Below, piece after piece: positions 27,593-38,600 of a stretch of 64,000 nucleotides of DNA. Source of the DNA: Bradyrhizobium elkanii WSM2783 (GTDB lineage: Bacteria; Pseudomonadota; Alphaproteobacteria; Rhizobiales; Xanthobacteraceae); NCBI RefSeq assembly GCF_000472865.1, contig NZ_AXAP01000028.1, forward strand, positions 40,558-104,557, written 5' to 3'. A model generated the notes under the pieces. It had not been told where the DNA came from and ran no database searches. It saw only the letters and a program-made list of their open reading frames with translations. A program made the translations under genes and the position numbers. Within the stretch, counting starts at the first letter, position 1. Each line of letters starts with the position of its first letter.

Positions 27593-28486
27593 ATGTCCGA
27601 CATTCCTCACACCGTCGACCTCTCCGTGAAGCCCGAGGTCACCGCATTCTTCGATCCGGCGACCAACACCGTCAGCTACGTGGTCAAGGACCCCACATCG
27701 AAGGCCTGCGCCGTGATCGATTCCGTGATGGACATCGATTACGCGGCCGGCCGCATCGCCTACCAATCCGCCGACAAGATCATCGATTTCATCACGAAGC
27801 ACCGCCTCAAGCTGGAATGGCTGATCGAGACCCATGTTCATGCCGACCATTTGTCGGGCGCGCCCTACATCCAGAGCAGGCTCGGCGGCAAGATCGGCAT
27901 CGGCGAGAAGATCACGGTCGTGCAGGAGACGTTCGGCAAGATCTTCAACGAGGGCACCGAATTCCAGCGCGACGGCAGCCAGTTCGACCGCCTGTTCAAG
28001 GACGGCGACACCTACCAGATCGGCGCGATGAAGGCCTTCGCGCTCTATACGCCCGGCCATACGCCCGCCTGCATGACGCATGTGATCGGTGACGCGGCCT
28101 TCGTCGGCGACACCTTGTTCATGCCGGACGGCGGCTCGGCGCGCGCGGATTTCCCGGGCGGCAACGCCCGCGATCTCTACCGCTCGATCCACCGGATTCT
28201 GTCGCTGCCGAACGAGACCCGCTTGTTCATGTGCCACGATTACGGCCCGAACGGGCGCGAGATCCGCTGGGAGACGACGGTGGCCGAGCAGCATGCCCAC
28301 AACATCCACGTCCATGACGGCATCACGGAGGACGAATTCGTCGCCACGCGCGAAGCGCGCGACAAGACCCTGCAGATGCCGAAGCTGATCATCCCCTCGC
28401 TGCAGATCAACATGAAGGGCGGCAAGCTTCCGGCGCCGGACGCCGACGGCAAGCAATATCTGAAGGTGCCAATTAACCTGTTATAA
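27593..28486 (+). CDS. MBL-fold hydrolase, persulfide dioxygenase-like
   Basis: A 297-residue metallo-beta-lactamase-fold protein. The metal motif is THVHADHLSGA (residues ~79-89), followed by the histidine in YTPGHTPACM and the aspartate in FVGDTLFM. The layout matches the ETHE1/Blh persulfide dioxygenase group, which oxidises glutathione persulfide to sulfite. The start follows GAGGAGCAGCCC. Co-location with two YeeE halves resembles the Blh-YeeE part of bigR operons in Agrobacterium and Xylella, but no BigR regulator is next to it. Enzymatic activity is inference. Confidence 0.88.
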   Translation: MSDIPHTVDLSVKPEVTAFFDPATNTVSYVVKDPTSKACAVIDSVMDIDYAAGRIAYQSADKIIDFITKHRLKLEWLIETHVHADHLSGAPYIQSRLGGKIGIGEKITVVQETFGKIFNEGTEFQRDGSQFDRLFKDGDTYQIGAMKAFALYTPGHTPACMTHVIGDAAFVGDTLFMPDGGSARADFPGGNARDLYRSIHRILSLPNETRLFMCHDYGPNGREIRWETTVAEQHAHNIHVHDGITEDEFVATREARDKTLQMPKLIIPSLQINMKGGKLPAPDADGKQYLKVPINLL

Positions 28487-28556
28487 GCTCAAACGGTGGC
28501 TAGGCAGCCGGCTGCCGTTCCGCGCTCTTCGTCGCCGTTGCGCAACGTCTTTGGTG

Positions 28557-29096
28557 CTACGCCGCATTACTGCCTTCCTGGCGGCTGGCCTCGAACAGGA
28601 ACCAGGTGCGCCGCTCGGTCTCGTCGATGAAGGTCTCGAGGATGCTTGCGGTCGCAGCGTCGCCGTGCTCGTCGGCGAGGTTGCGCGCCTTCCGCATTGC
28701 GGCGGCGACGTGCTTGTTGTCTTCCATCAATTCGCGCAGCATCTCGCGCGGCGGCACGTAGTCCTCGTTGTTGTCCTTGATGGTCTGCAATTTGCTGACC
28801 TGGCTGATCGATTTCAGCGTGGTCCCGCCGATCTTGCGCACCCGCTCGGCCAGTTGATCGGTGGTGGCGAAGATTGCGTCCGACTGCTCGTCCAGCATCA
28901 GGTGGTAATCGTGGAAATGCCGGCCACTGACATGCCAGTGGAAATTCTTGGTCTTCAGGTAGAGTGCGAAGGCATCCGCGAGCAGCGTATTGAGCGCCGC
29001 CGAGACCTTCGTGACCGCCTCGTTGGGCAGGTCGGTCGGGGTATCGAGGTCGGGGGAGATTTTGTCGGATTTTGGATCAGGCTTGGCTTTGCTCAC
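28557..29096 (-). CDS. dps: Dps family DNA-binding ferritin-like protein
   Basis: Dps proteins store iron and protect DNA under stress. I choose the GTG at 29096 because AGGAAGG lies 6 bases upstream; a longer ATG-start frame (29126) has no such site. The 179-residue product carries the ferroxidase pattern NFHWHVSGRHFHDYHLMLDEQ by position (residues ~53-73) and the later helix IDETERRTWFL. An N-terminal charged tail (SKAKPDPKSDK) is suited to DNA contact. Confidence 0.9.
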   Translation of the reverse strand: MSKAKPDPKSDKISPDLDTPTDLPNEAVTKVSAALNTLLADAFALYLKTKNFHWHVSGRHFHDYHLMLDEQSDAIFATTDQLAERVRKIGGTTLKSISQVSKLQTIKDNNEDYVPPREMLRELMEDNKHVAAAMRKARNLADEHGDAATASILETFIDETERRTWFLFEASRQEGSNAA

Positions 29097-29222
29097 GTTG
29101 AACCTTCCTGTTAGGACACCGGACACCGGCGGCCCGAACTCCTGGTCGCCGGCCCCTCTAACGCATCATACGGATGCCGGTTCCTATGCCGGAACCCCAA
29201 GTTTTTGCCGGGCCCACTGCCG

Positions 29223-29921
29223 ATGGATGAATGGATCGATTATTACGATTCCACGCATACGATTTATGTCAGCAAGCTGCATCGCGACCTGCATTTCCGG
29301 ATCGTTGCGCGGGATATCATTGCCTATATCTCCTCGCCCGACGCCGTCGTGCTCGACTATGCCTGCGGCGAAGCGCTGTCCGCAGCAGAGGTCGCGGATG
29401 CCTGCGCCACGCTCTATCTCGCGGAGCCCGCGCCCGGCGTGCGCGGACGGCTGATCGCGCGCTTTGCGCCCAACACCAAGATCCGGGTGCGCTCGCTGGA
29501 TGAGGTGGGGCAGATGGCCGAAGGCTCGGTCGATCTGGTCGTCATGAATTCGGTCGCGCAATATATGACGGCGGAGGAACTGGACGCCGCATTCGCCGTC
29601 ATTCGCCGCCTGCTCAAACCCTCCGGGCGCCTCATACTCGGCGATGTCCTGCGACCCGAAGTCGGCATGGGCAGGGACGTTCTCGCGCTGTTGGGTTTCG
29701 GCGCCCGCCACGGCTTCCTCAAGGATGCCCTGCTCGGGCTGATCAGCACGGCGCTGTCGGACTATCGGCAACTGCGCACACGGATCGGCCTGGAGCGTTA
29801 CGGCGAGGAGCAAATGCTGAAGAAGCTCGCGGCCGCCGGCTTCAAAGCTTCCCGCGCCCCCCGCAATATCGGCCACAATCCATGGCGGATGACGTTCGTC
29901 GCGCATCGTCCCGACGCGTGA
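29223..29921 (+). CDS. Class I SAM-dependent methyltransferase
   Basis: A 232-residue methyltransferase-like protein. SAM motif I is a variant (VVLDYACGEALSA, residues ~44-56) in which the usual DxGxG is partly altered. Further matches are VDLVVMNSVAQYM and GRLILGDVLRPE. The ATG at 29223 is used; a TTG six codons earlier is less likely. Substrate unknown. The altered motif I makes activity less certain. Confidence 0.75.
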   Translation: MDEWIDYYDSTHTIYVSKLHRDLHFRIVARDIIAYISSPDAVVLDYACGEALSAAEVADACATLYLAEPAPGVRGRLIARFAPNTKIRVRSLDEVGQMAEGSVDLVVMNSVAQYMTAEELDAAFAVIRRLLKPSGRLILGDVLRPEVGMGRDVLALLGFGARHGFLKDALLGLISTALSDYRQLRTRIGLERYGEEQMLKKLAAAGFKASRAPRNIGHNPWRMTFVAHRPDA

Positions 29922-29995
29922 TCGTGCAACGCAACCGTTAGGGTTAATCCGGGGTAAGGATGGCTAGCGCCTGCGAAATGGGCAATGATCGCCTC

Positions 29996-30072
29996 GGCCC
30001 GGTGGCGGAACGCGTCGACGCGGGAGCAGTGCATTGCTCTTTATCCTGGTTCAAATCCAGGCCGGGCCTCCA
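29996..30072 (+). tRNA. tRNA-like gene with unusual anticodon arm
   Basis: Seventy-seven bases fold like a tRNA. The acceptor GGCCCGG pairs fully with CCGGGCC, then T and an encoded CCA. TG at 30003-30004 and a three-pair D-stem GCG/CGC follow. The T-arm is CCTGG-TTCAAAT-CCAGG. The D-region (17 bases) is as long as in tRNA-Leu but lacks the G18-G19 pair (CG instead). The anticodon stem pairs only out of register: GAGCA with TGCTC, leaving a six-base loop GTGCAT, or GGAGC with GCTCT and an eight-base loop. No normal seven-base loop forms, so I cannot assign an anticodon. It may be a degenerate tRNA-Leu-type gene or a tRNA-like RNA with another role. Confidence 0.6.
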
Positions 30073-30108
30073 ACCTTCGCCGCTTTGCGGTTTCCGCTCG
30101 CGAGCCAG

Positions 30109-30477
30109 TCAGCTCGCAGCCACCACTTCGCATTCAGGAAATTGCAGCCGGTCGGCATCCCGCGCGGCCGAGGCGAGGATCACATCGAGCAAACCGGGAA
30201 AGCGCGCGTCGAGATCCGCGCGGCGCAGCCTCATATAGCGCGTGGTCCCGGCGATGCGGGTCTGCACCAGCCCCGCCTCGCGCAATTTCGCGAAGTGATA
30301 GGCGAGGTTCGACTTGCCGCTGAAGGCGTTGAAGTCGCCGCAGCGCAGCTCCGTGCTCGCGGAATCATATTTCGCCAGATTGTAGACGATCGCGAGCCGC
30401 GTCGGGTCACTCAGGCAGTCCAACACCATCGGCAATTCAAGTTGATCCCGCGTGGGGTGCAAGGGCGTTCGGCTCAT
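30109..30477 (-). CDS. ArsR-family transcriptional regulator
   Basis: A 122-residue winged-helix repressor starting MSRTPLHPTRDQ at 30477. The core has LDCLSDPTRLAIVYNLAKYD, the recognition-helix stretch SGKSNLAYHFAKLREAGLV (about residues 54-72) and TTRYMRLRRADLD. It is divergent from an MFS transporter gene with only 116 bases between starts, and two palindromes lie in that gap. It most likely represses both genes. No clear metal-binding cysteine set (only ELRCGDF) is visible, so the inducer is unknown. Confidence 0.85.
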   Translation of the reverse strand: MSRTPLHPTRDQLELPMVLDCLSDPTRLAIVYNLAKYDSASTELRCGDFNAFSGKSNLAYHFAKLREAGLVQTRIAGTTRYMRLRRADLDARFPGLLDVILASAARDADRLQFPECEVVAAS

Positions 30478-30513
30478 GACCCAAACATAACCGCGCGGGT
30501 TTGCTGTCGCAAT

Positions 30514-30531
30514 GTTCAATTGTAATTGAAC
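30514..30531. promoter_or_regulatory. Palindromic operator candidate 1 (ArsR-MFS gap)
   Basis: GTTCAATTGTAATTGAAC is a perfect inverted repeat with 8-base arms and a 2-base centre. It lies 37 bases from the arsR start and 63 from the MFS start, where a repressor would block both promoters. It shares the GTTCAA/TTGAAC half-site with the second candidate. Confidence 0.75.
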
Positions 30532-30561
30532 CAATTGACATTCGTCACCGCCCGCTCGATA

Positions 30562-30579
30562 GTTCAATAAACCTTGAAC
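30562..30579. promoter_or_regulatory. Palindromic operator candidate 2 (ArsR-MFS gap)
   Basis: GTTCAA-TAAACC-TTGAAC is an inverted repeat with the same six-base half-site as candidate 1 but a wider centre. It ends 14 bases before the MFS start, overlapping the expected ribosome-binding or promoter region of that gene. Confidence 0.65.
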
Positions 30580-30593
30580 ATCGGGGGACCATC

Positions 30594-31766
30594 ATGAGCG
30601 TGTTCTGGCTGGCGCTTGCCGCCTTTGCGATCGGCACTGAAGCCTTTGTGATTGCTGGTCTTTTGCCAGGGATCGCCAGCGACGTTCAGATCTCGGTCGC
30701 GGCCGCCGGCCAACTGGTGACGGCTTATGCCCTTGCCTACGCGATCGGCTCACCGATCCTGGCCGTCGCCTTCAACAATTTCGACCGCCGGAACGTACTT
30801 GCGCTGGCGCTTTCCTGCTTCATCGCGGGCAATCTGGTGGCCGTATTCGCTCCCGGGTTTCCGCTACTGCTGGCCTCGCGCGTGCTGATGGCGCTTGGCG
30901 CCGGCCTGTGCATGCCAACGGCGCTCGGCGTTGCGGTTGCCGTTGCCTCGCCCGAACGGCGTGCCCGGGCGGTTGCGCTGGTCACCTCAGGCATCACGGT
31001 CGCAACCGTGGTCGGTGTTCCCCTGGGCACCATGATCGGGCATCAGTTCGGCTGGCGCGCGACCTTTGTCATGGTGGCGATCCTTGGCGCCATCGCACTT
31101 GCTGGCCTGCTGCTCGGCTTGCCGCGTGGCCTGCCGAGCAGCACCGCAACGCTCGGCGAGCGGCTCGCGGTGGCGCGGCACGGCGCCGTCCTCCATGCGC
31201 TCGGCACCACCGTGCTGTGGGCGCTCGGCGGCTTCACCGTCTTCACCTATCTCTCGGTCCCACTGCAAAAGCTCGGCTTCGACGCCTCGGATATCAGCCT
31301 GACGCTGCTGGTGTTCGGCTCGGCCGCCGCGATCGGCAACATGCTCGGCGGCACGCTGGCGGATCGATTTGGCACAACGCCAACCTCGGCGCTCGGACTT
31401 GCCGGCATGTCGATGGCGCTGATTCTGCTGTCGGTCACGCTGAAGACCGCCGCTCCCGAAGCGGCGCGCTACATCGTGCTTCTGCTCGTATTTTGCTGGG
31501 CGATCTCGGGATGGGCGTTCTATCCCGCCCAGATCGCCAGCATCATCCGGATCGAGCCGCAGGCCGCGATGATCGCGGTCTCGCTGAACGCCTCCAGCAT
31601 GTATCTCGGTTTCGCCCTCGGCGGGGCGGCCGGGGGCGCGGTGCTCTCGGCGCTCGGGCCGACCGACCTCGGCTGGGTCGGCGGTGCCAGCGTCGCTGCG
31701 GCACTTGCCGTGCTGTGGCGACGCGCCCGGCAGGAACGGCTGAGACTCTACAAAATTGCCGGTTGA
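30594..31766 (+). CDS. MFS efflux transporter
   Basis: A 390-residue major facilitator protein with about 12 membrane spans, of the AraJ/PbuE-like drug or sugar efflux branch. Start at 30594 (MSVFWLALAAFAIGTEAFVI). The loop motif between spans 2 and 3 appears as NNFDRRNVLALAL, and GTLADRFGTTPTSALG lies in the central loop region of the second half. Likely repressed by the divergent ArsR regulator. Substrate unknown. Confidence 0.87.
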   Translation: MSVFWLALAAFAIGTEAFVIAGLLPGIASDVQISVAAAGQLVTAYALAYAIGSPILAVAFNNFDRRNVLALALSCFIAGNLVAVFAPGFPLLLASRVLMALGAGLCMPTALGVAVAVASPERRARAVALVTSGITVATVVGVPLGTMIGHQFGWRATFVMVAILGAIALAGLLLGLPRGLPSSTATLGERLAVARHGAVLHALGTTVLWALGGFTVFTYLSVPLQKLGFDASDISLTLLVFGSAAAIGNMLGGTLADRFGTTPTSALGLAGMSMALILLSVTLKTAAPEAARYIVLLLVFCWAISGWAFYPAQIASIIRIEPQAAMIAVSLNASSMYLGFALGGAAGGAVLSALGPTDLGWVGGASVAAALAVLWRRARQERLRLYKIAG

Positions 31767-31851
31767 CGGCGACTTTTTCGGGGTTTCGCAGGCCAAAAAT
31801 CTGGTCTAAAGACCACCCGCGCGCGAGGGCATCCCTCACGCTGTGGCGAAA

Positions 31852-31879
31852 GGGACGCGCGGTAGCGCGCCCTTTTTTT
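31852..31879 (+). terminator. Rho-independent terminator candidate after the MFS gene
   Basis: GGGACGCGC pairs with GCGCGCCC (one bulged A) around GGTA, followed by seven T. It lies 86 bases after the MFS stop and 32 bases before carB, so it separates the two, or could be a leader structure of carB. Confidence 0.7.
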
Positions 31880-31910
31880 GTGCCCGAAAATTCCTGTTCC
31901 GCGAGAGCCG

Positions 31911-35240
<3,330 letters not shown>

Positions 35241-35468
35241 CCGTCAGCCTCGGCCCAAGATCTGTTCCCAGGGCCCGCTAAACGGTTGGTAATGAAGCCG
35301 ATACGGCTGGAACTCACCGCCCGTTTGGATGTGTCTCGGCCCCTCAGGGGCCGCGAATCACTAAGCGGGCGGGCTGGCGTTTTGAGCCGTGATGGCCGGA
35401 GTCTAGCGCAACCGAAGCAACGCCTGGCCGCGCTCCGCTGCGGTTCGCCCCGATTTGAAGGATGAGAG

Positions 35469-35945
35469 ATGATGGAAAAGGTTCCGATGACCGCGACCGG
35501 ATATGCGGCTCTCACGGACGAATTGAAGCACCGCCAGTCGGTGGATCGTCCGCGAATCATCGAGCATATCGCCGAGGCGCGATCACATGGCGACCTCTCG
35601 GAAAACGCGGAATATCATGCCGCGAAGGAAGAGCAGTCCCATAACGAGGGCCGCATTGCGGAGCTCGAGGACAAGCTCGCGCGCGCCGACGTCATCGACA
35701 TCACCAAGCTCTCGGGCGACACCATCAAATTCGGCGCCACCGTTACGCTGATCGATGAGGATACCGAAAAGAAAGCGGTGTGGCAGATCGTCGGCGAGGT
35801 CGAGGCGGACGCCAAGAAAGGCCGCATCTCCATCACCTCGCCGCTTGCGCGCGCGCTGATCGGCAAGACCAAGGGTACGACCGTGGAAGTGATGGCGCCC
35901 GGCGGCGCCAAGGCCTACGAGATCACCAAGGTCGAGTGGCGCTAG
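35469..35945 (+). CDS. greA: Transcription elongation factor GreA
   Basis: GreA rescues backtracked RNA polymerase. The 158-residue product (start at 35469 or the next ATG at 35472) has the coiled-coil N-terminal domain, including HIAEARSHGDLSENAEYHAAKEE by position (residues 34-56, with the acidic tip DLSENAEY), and a C-terminal FKBP-like domain ending YEITKVEWR. It lies 228 bases after carB and is followed by a strong terminator. A carB-greA order is common in alphaproteobacteria. Confidence 0.97.
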   Translation: MMEKVPMTATGYAALTDELKHRQSVDRPRIIEHIAEARSHGDLSENAEYHAAKEEQSHNEGRIAELEDKLARADVIDITKLSGDTIKFGATVTLIDEDTEKKAVWQIVGEVEADAKKGRISITSPLARALIGKTKGTTVEVMAPGGAKAYEITKVEWR

Positions 35946-35974
35946 ATCTATTCCATTTCGCGCATTCAAAAGAG

Positions 35975-36003
35975 GCCGCGTTCTCCCGACGCGGCTTTTT
36001 TCT
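35975..36003 (+). terminator. Rho-independent terminator of greA
   Basis: GCCGCG and CGCGGC form a six-pair GC stem around TTCTCCCGA, followed by a run of T's (35996-36001). It starts 30 bases after the greA stop. Confidence 0.88.
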
Positions 36004-36012
36004 TGCTGTGGC

Positions 36013-36064
36013 CCGGGCGGAGCCAACGGGTCGCGCGAACGCGCGCCCCGTTGGCTCCGCCCGG
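36013..36064. repeat. Palindromic repeat after the greA terminator
   Basis: CCGGGCGGAGCCAACGGG and CCCGTTGGCTCCGCCCGG are perfect 18-base arms. The centre (TCGCGCGAACGCGCGC) is itself self-complementary. It follows the terminator directly. Confidence 0.9.
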
Positions 36065-36334
36065 CTACAGGTTACGGTTTATATTCCGTTAACGGGATTG
36101 TGAGTGGAACCGCTGTCGCATTTCCCTCGTCTGCGACACGTACACTTGATTATGCTTCATAACTATCGCGAGGGGACATTCCGGTAACGGCGCCGATTTT
36201 TTGGTTCGGCACAAGGAACTGCGCGCGCAGTTCTGCGTATCGAGCTGACCGCCTGTGGACAGCGGCATTTCATCGCGAGACGACCATTCGCCGCGGACGA
36301 TGCCCGCGGTCATGCACCAGAGGGGGTAGAACAT

Positions 36335-36736
36335 ATGGACCAGATTTTCTCGAAATGGCAGCCGCTCGCGCTCAGCCTGTTTCGCTTCATCACCGGGCTT
36401 CTGCTGTTTCAGTACGGCGTCGCCAAGATCTTCAAATTTCCGGTCATCCCCTATTTCGCCGACATCCCGCCGCTGATCGTGGCCGCCGGCATGCTCGAGC
36501 TCGTGCTCGGCGCGCTCCTGATGGTTGGCCTGTTCACTCGGCTGTCCGCATTCATCCTGTCGGGCGAGATGGCCTTCGCTTACTTCCTCGGGCACATGTT
36601 CAAGAACCCGTCCGCGCCGGTGTTTCTCCCGTTGCTCAACAACGGCACCGCAGCGATCCTGTTCTGCTTCGCCTGCCTCTATCTCGCAACCGCCGGCGGC
36701 GGCCCCATCAGCATCGACGCCGCAAGGAAGAAGTAG
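36335..36736 (+). CDS. DoxX family membrane protein
   Basis: A 133-residue protein with four membrane spans in the DoxX pattern (LALSLFRFITGLLLFQYGVAKIF at residues 11-33, then AAGMLELVLGALLMVGLFTR). Start follows AGAGGGGGTAG. DoxX-like proteins are small inner-membrane proteins linked to sulfur or redox stress in some bacteria, but function here is unknown. The gene stands alone between repeats. Confidence 0.85.
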   Translation: MDQIFSKWQPLALSLFRFITGLLLFQYGVAKIFKFPVIPYFADIPPLIVAAGMLELVLGALLMVGLFTRLSAFILSGEMAFAYFLGHMFKNPSAPVFLPLLNNGTAAILFCFACLYLATAGGGPISIDAARKK

Positions 36737-36750
36737 TCGTCGTCCTTCAC

Positions 36751-36882
36751 CTCCCCTTGAAAAGGGGAGGTCGGTTTGCGCGTGCACCGCGCAAACCGGG
36801 TGGGGATCATCTCTCTCCACAAGCACCAGCGCCCGTGGCGGACCCCCATCCCGACCTTCCCCCTTTCAGGGGAAGGAGAAGA
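36751..36882. repeat. CTCCCCTTGAAAAGGGGAGG-type repeat, copy 1
   Basis: The stretch has CTCCCCTTGAAAAGGGGAG, then GGTCGGTTTGCGCG and AAACCGGGTGGGGATC, and ends with CTTCCCCCTTTCAGGGGAAG. A second copy with the same blocks in another order lies at 43841-43972. Both are intergenic hairpin-rich repeats. Confidence 0.85.
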
Positions 36883-36886
36883 AACC

Positions 36887-37366
36887 TCACCCCGCCGCTT
36901 TCACATCCAGCGGCACGGCGGCCTCATATTTCGAATTATGCAGCACCAGCGATGTCCTGACATTGCGCACGTGAGGCGCGGCGGTGAGGTGGGTGACGAA
37001 GTTCTGGAACGTCGCCATGTCAGGGGCCACGCATTTCAGGATGAAATCCACCTCGCCCGACAGCATCCAGCACTCCCGCACCAAGGGCTCCTTGCGCACG
37101 AAATCCTCGAACGCGCGCAGATCCGCGTCCGCCTGGCTCGACAGGTGCACCGCGGCAAACACCGTCACATCGAAGCCGAGCCGCTGCGGGTCGAGCAATC
37201 CGCGATAGCCCAGGATATAGCCCGCTTCCTCCAGCGCCCGGACGCGGCGCAGGCAGGGCGGCGGCGAAATGCCGACGCGCTTGGCCAATTCCACATTTGT
37301 GATTCGGCCATCGGCCTGGATTTCGGCGAGAATCCGAAGGTCAATCTCGTCAAGATTCTTAGACAC
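36887..37366 (-). CDS. Lrp/AsnC family transcriptional regulator
   Basis: A 159-residue Lrp-type regulator. I use the GTG at 37366 because the family pattern begins there (SKNLDEIDLRILAEIQADGR); an ATG 52 codons earlier would add a tail without family match. The helix-turn-helix is TNVELAKRVGISPPPCLRRVRALEEAG by position (residues 23-49), and the C-terminal RAM ligand domain ends near SKYEAAVPL. Divergent from trxB with 268 bases between, so it could control trxB, but this is only position. Confidence 0.9.
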   Translation of the reverse strand: MSKNLDEIDLRILAEIQADGRITNVELAKRVGISPPPCLRRVRALEEAGYILGYRGLLDPQRLGFDVTVFAAVHLSSQADADLRAFEDFVRKEPLVRECWMLSGEVDFILKCVAPDMATFQNFVTHLTAAPHVRNVRTSLVLHNSKYEAAVPLDVKAAG

Positions 37367-37634
37367 GCGGGTCTGGTTCCCAAGGGCTTGGAGGATTTGG
37401 TGGTTCTGACGGCAACTCTCATAACCCAGTCGGCTCGACAGCCGCAATTTTATTGCGCGTGCAGTGCGAGATTTGGCGCGGTCCCGGGGAAAAACCGCTG
37501 ATATGGATTGCAATTCTTGCATAGCTACCCAGATATATTAGAGTTGGATTTGACTCTGGCGGCGCCGCCGCGATGCCTTTCCAGGCGCTTTCCGCACAAG
37601 TCCTGACAAAATCGCCCCTGTGAAGGGATTCGCT

Positions 37635-38600
37635 ATGCCTGCTCCAATTCATGCCAAGGTCGTCATCATCGGGTCCGGTCCGGCCGGCTACACCGCGGCG
37701 ATCTACGCGGCGCGGGCGATGCTGGAGCCGGTGCTGATCCAGGGCATCCAGCCGGGCGGGCAGCTCACCATCACCACCGATGTGGAGAACTATCCGGGCT
37801 TCGCCGACGTAATCCAGGGCCCCTGGCTCATGGAACAGATGGAGAAGCAGGCCGCGCATGTCGGCACCAAGCTCGTCACCGATCTCGTCACCAAACTTGA
37901 CCTGTCGCAGCGGCCGTTCCGCCTGACCTGCGATAGCGGCGATGTCTATCTTGCCGAGACCGTCGTGCTCGCCACCGGCGCGCAGGCGCGCTGGCTCGGG
38001 CTGCCGTCGGAAGAGACGTACAAGGGCTTTGGCGTTTCGGCCTGTGCAACCTGCGATGGCTTCTTCTATCGCGGCAAGGAGGTCATCGTGGTCGGCGGCG
38101 GCAACACCGCGGTCGAGGAAGCGCTGTTCCTCACCAACTTCGCCTCGCAGGTCACCATCGTGCATCGCCGCGATCATTTCCGCGCCGAGCGCATCCTGCA
38201 GGACCGCCTGTTCAAGCATCCGAAGATCAAGGTGGTCTGGGACAGCGCCATTGACGAGATCCTCGGCGCTGAGAACCCGACCAAGGTCACCCATGTACGC
38301 TTGAAGAACGTCAAGACCGGCGCACTGACCGAAGTGCCGGCCGACGGCGTCTTCATCGCCATCGGTCATGCGCCTGCGACAGATCTCGTCAAAGGCCAGA
38401 TCAAACTCAAACCCTCCGGCTATGTCGAGGTGGCGCCCAATTCGACTGCGACCTCCGTGCCCGGGCTGTTTGCCGCCGGCGACGTGGCGGACGAAACCTA
38501 TCGCCAGGCGGTGACGGCCGCCGGCCTCGGCTGCATGGCAGCGCTCGAGGCTGAACGCTTCCTGGCTTTGCGCGCGAGCGATCGCGCGGCGGCGGAATGA
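37635..38600 (+). CDS. trxB: Thioredoxin reductase
   Basis: TrxB uses NADPH to reduce thioredoxin. Start at 37635 (MPAPIHAKVVIIGSG), giving 321 residues. FAD fold GSGPAGYTAA (13-22), redox-active CATC (Cys137/Cys140), NADPH fold IVVGGGNTAVEEAL and the FAD-end motif GLFAAGDVADETYRQ are all present. The stop overlaps the next gene (ATGA), so the LysR-type gene is co-transcribed. Confidence 0.96.
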   Translation: MPAPIHAKVVIIGSGPAGYTAAIYAARAMLEPVLIQGIQPGGQLTITTDVENYPGFADVIQGPWLMEQMEKQAAHVGTKLVTDLVTKLDLSQRPFRLTCDSGDVYLAETVVLATGAQARWLGLPSEETYKGFGVSACATCDGFFYRGKEVIVVGGGNTAVEEALFLTNFASQVTIVHRRDHFRAERILQDRLFKHPKIKVVWDSAIDEILGAENPTKVTHVRLKNVKTGALTEVPADGVFIAIGHAPATDLVKGQIKLKPSGYVEVAPNSTATSVPGLFAAGDVADETYRQAVTAAGLGCMAALEAERFLALRASDRAAAE

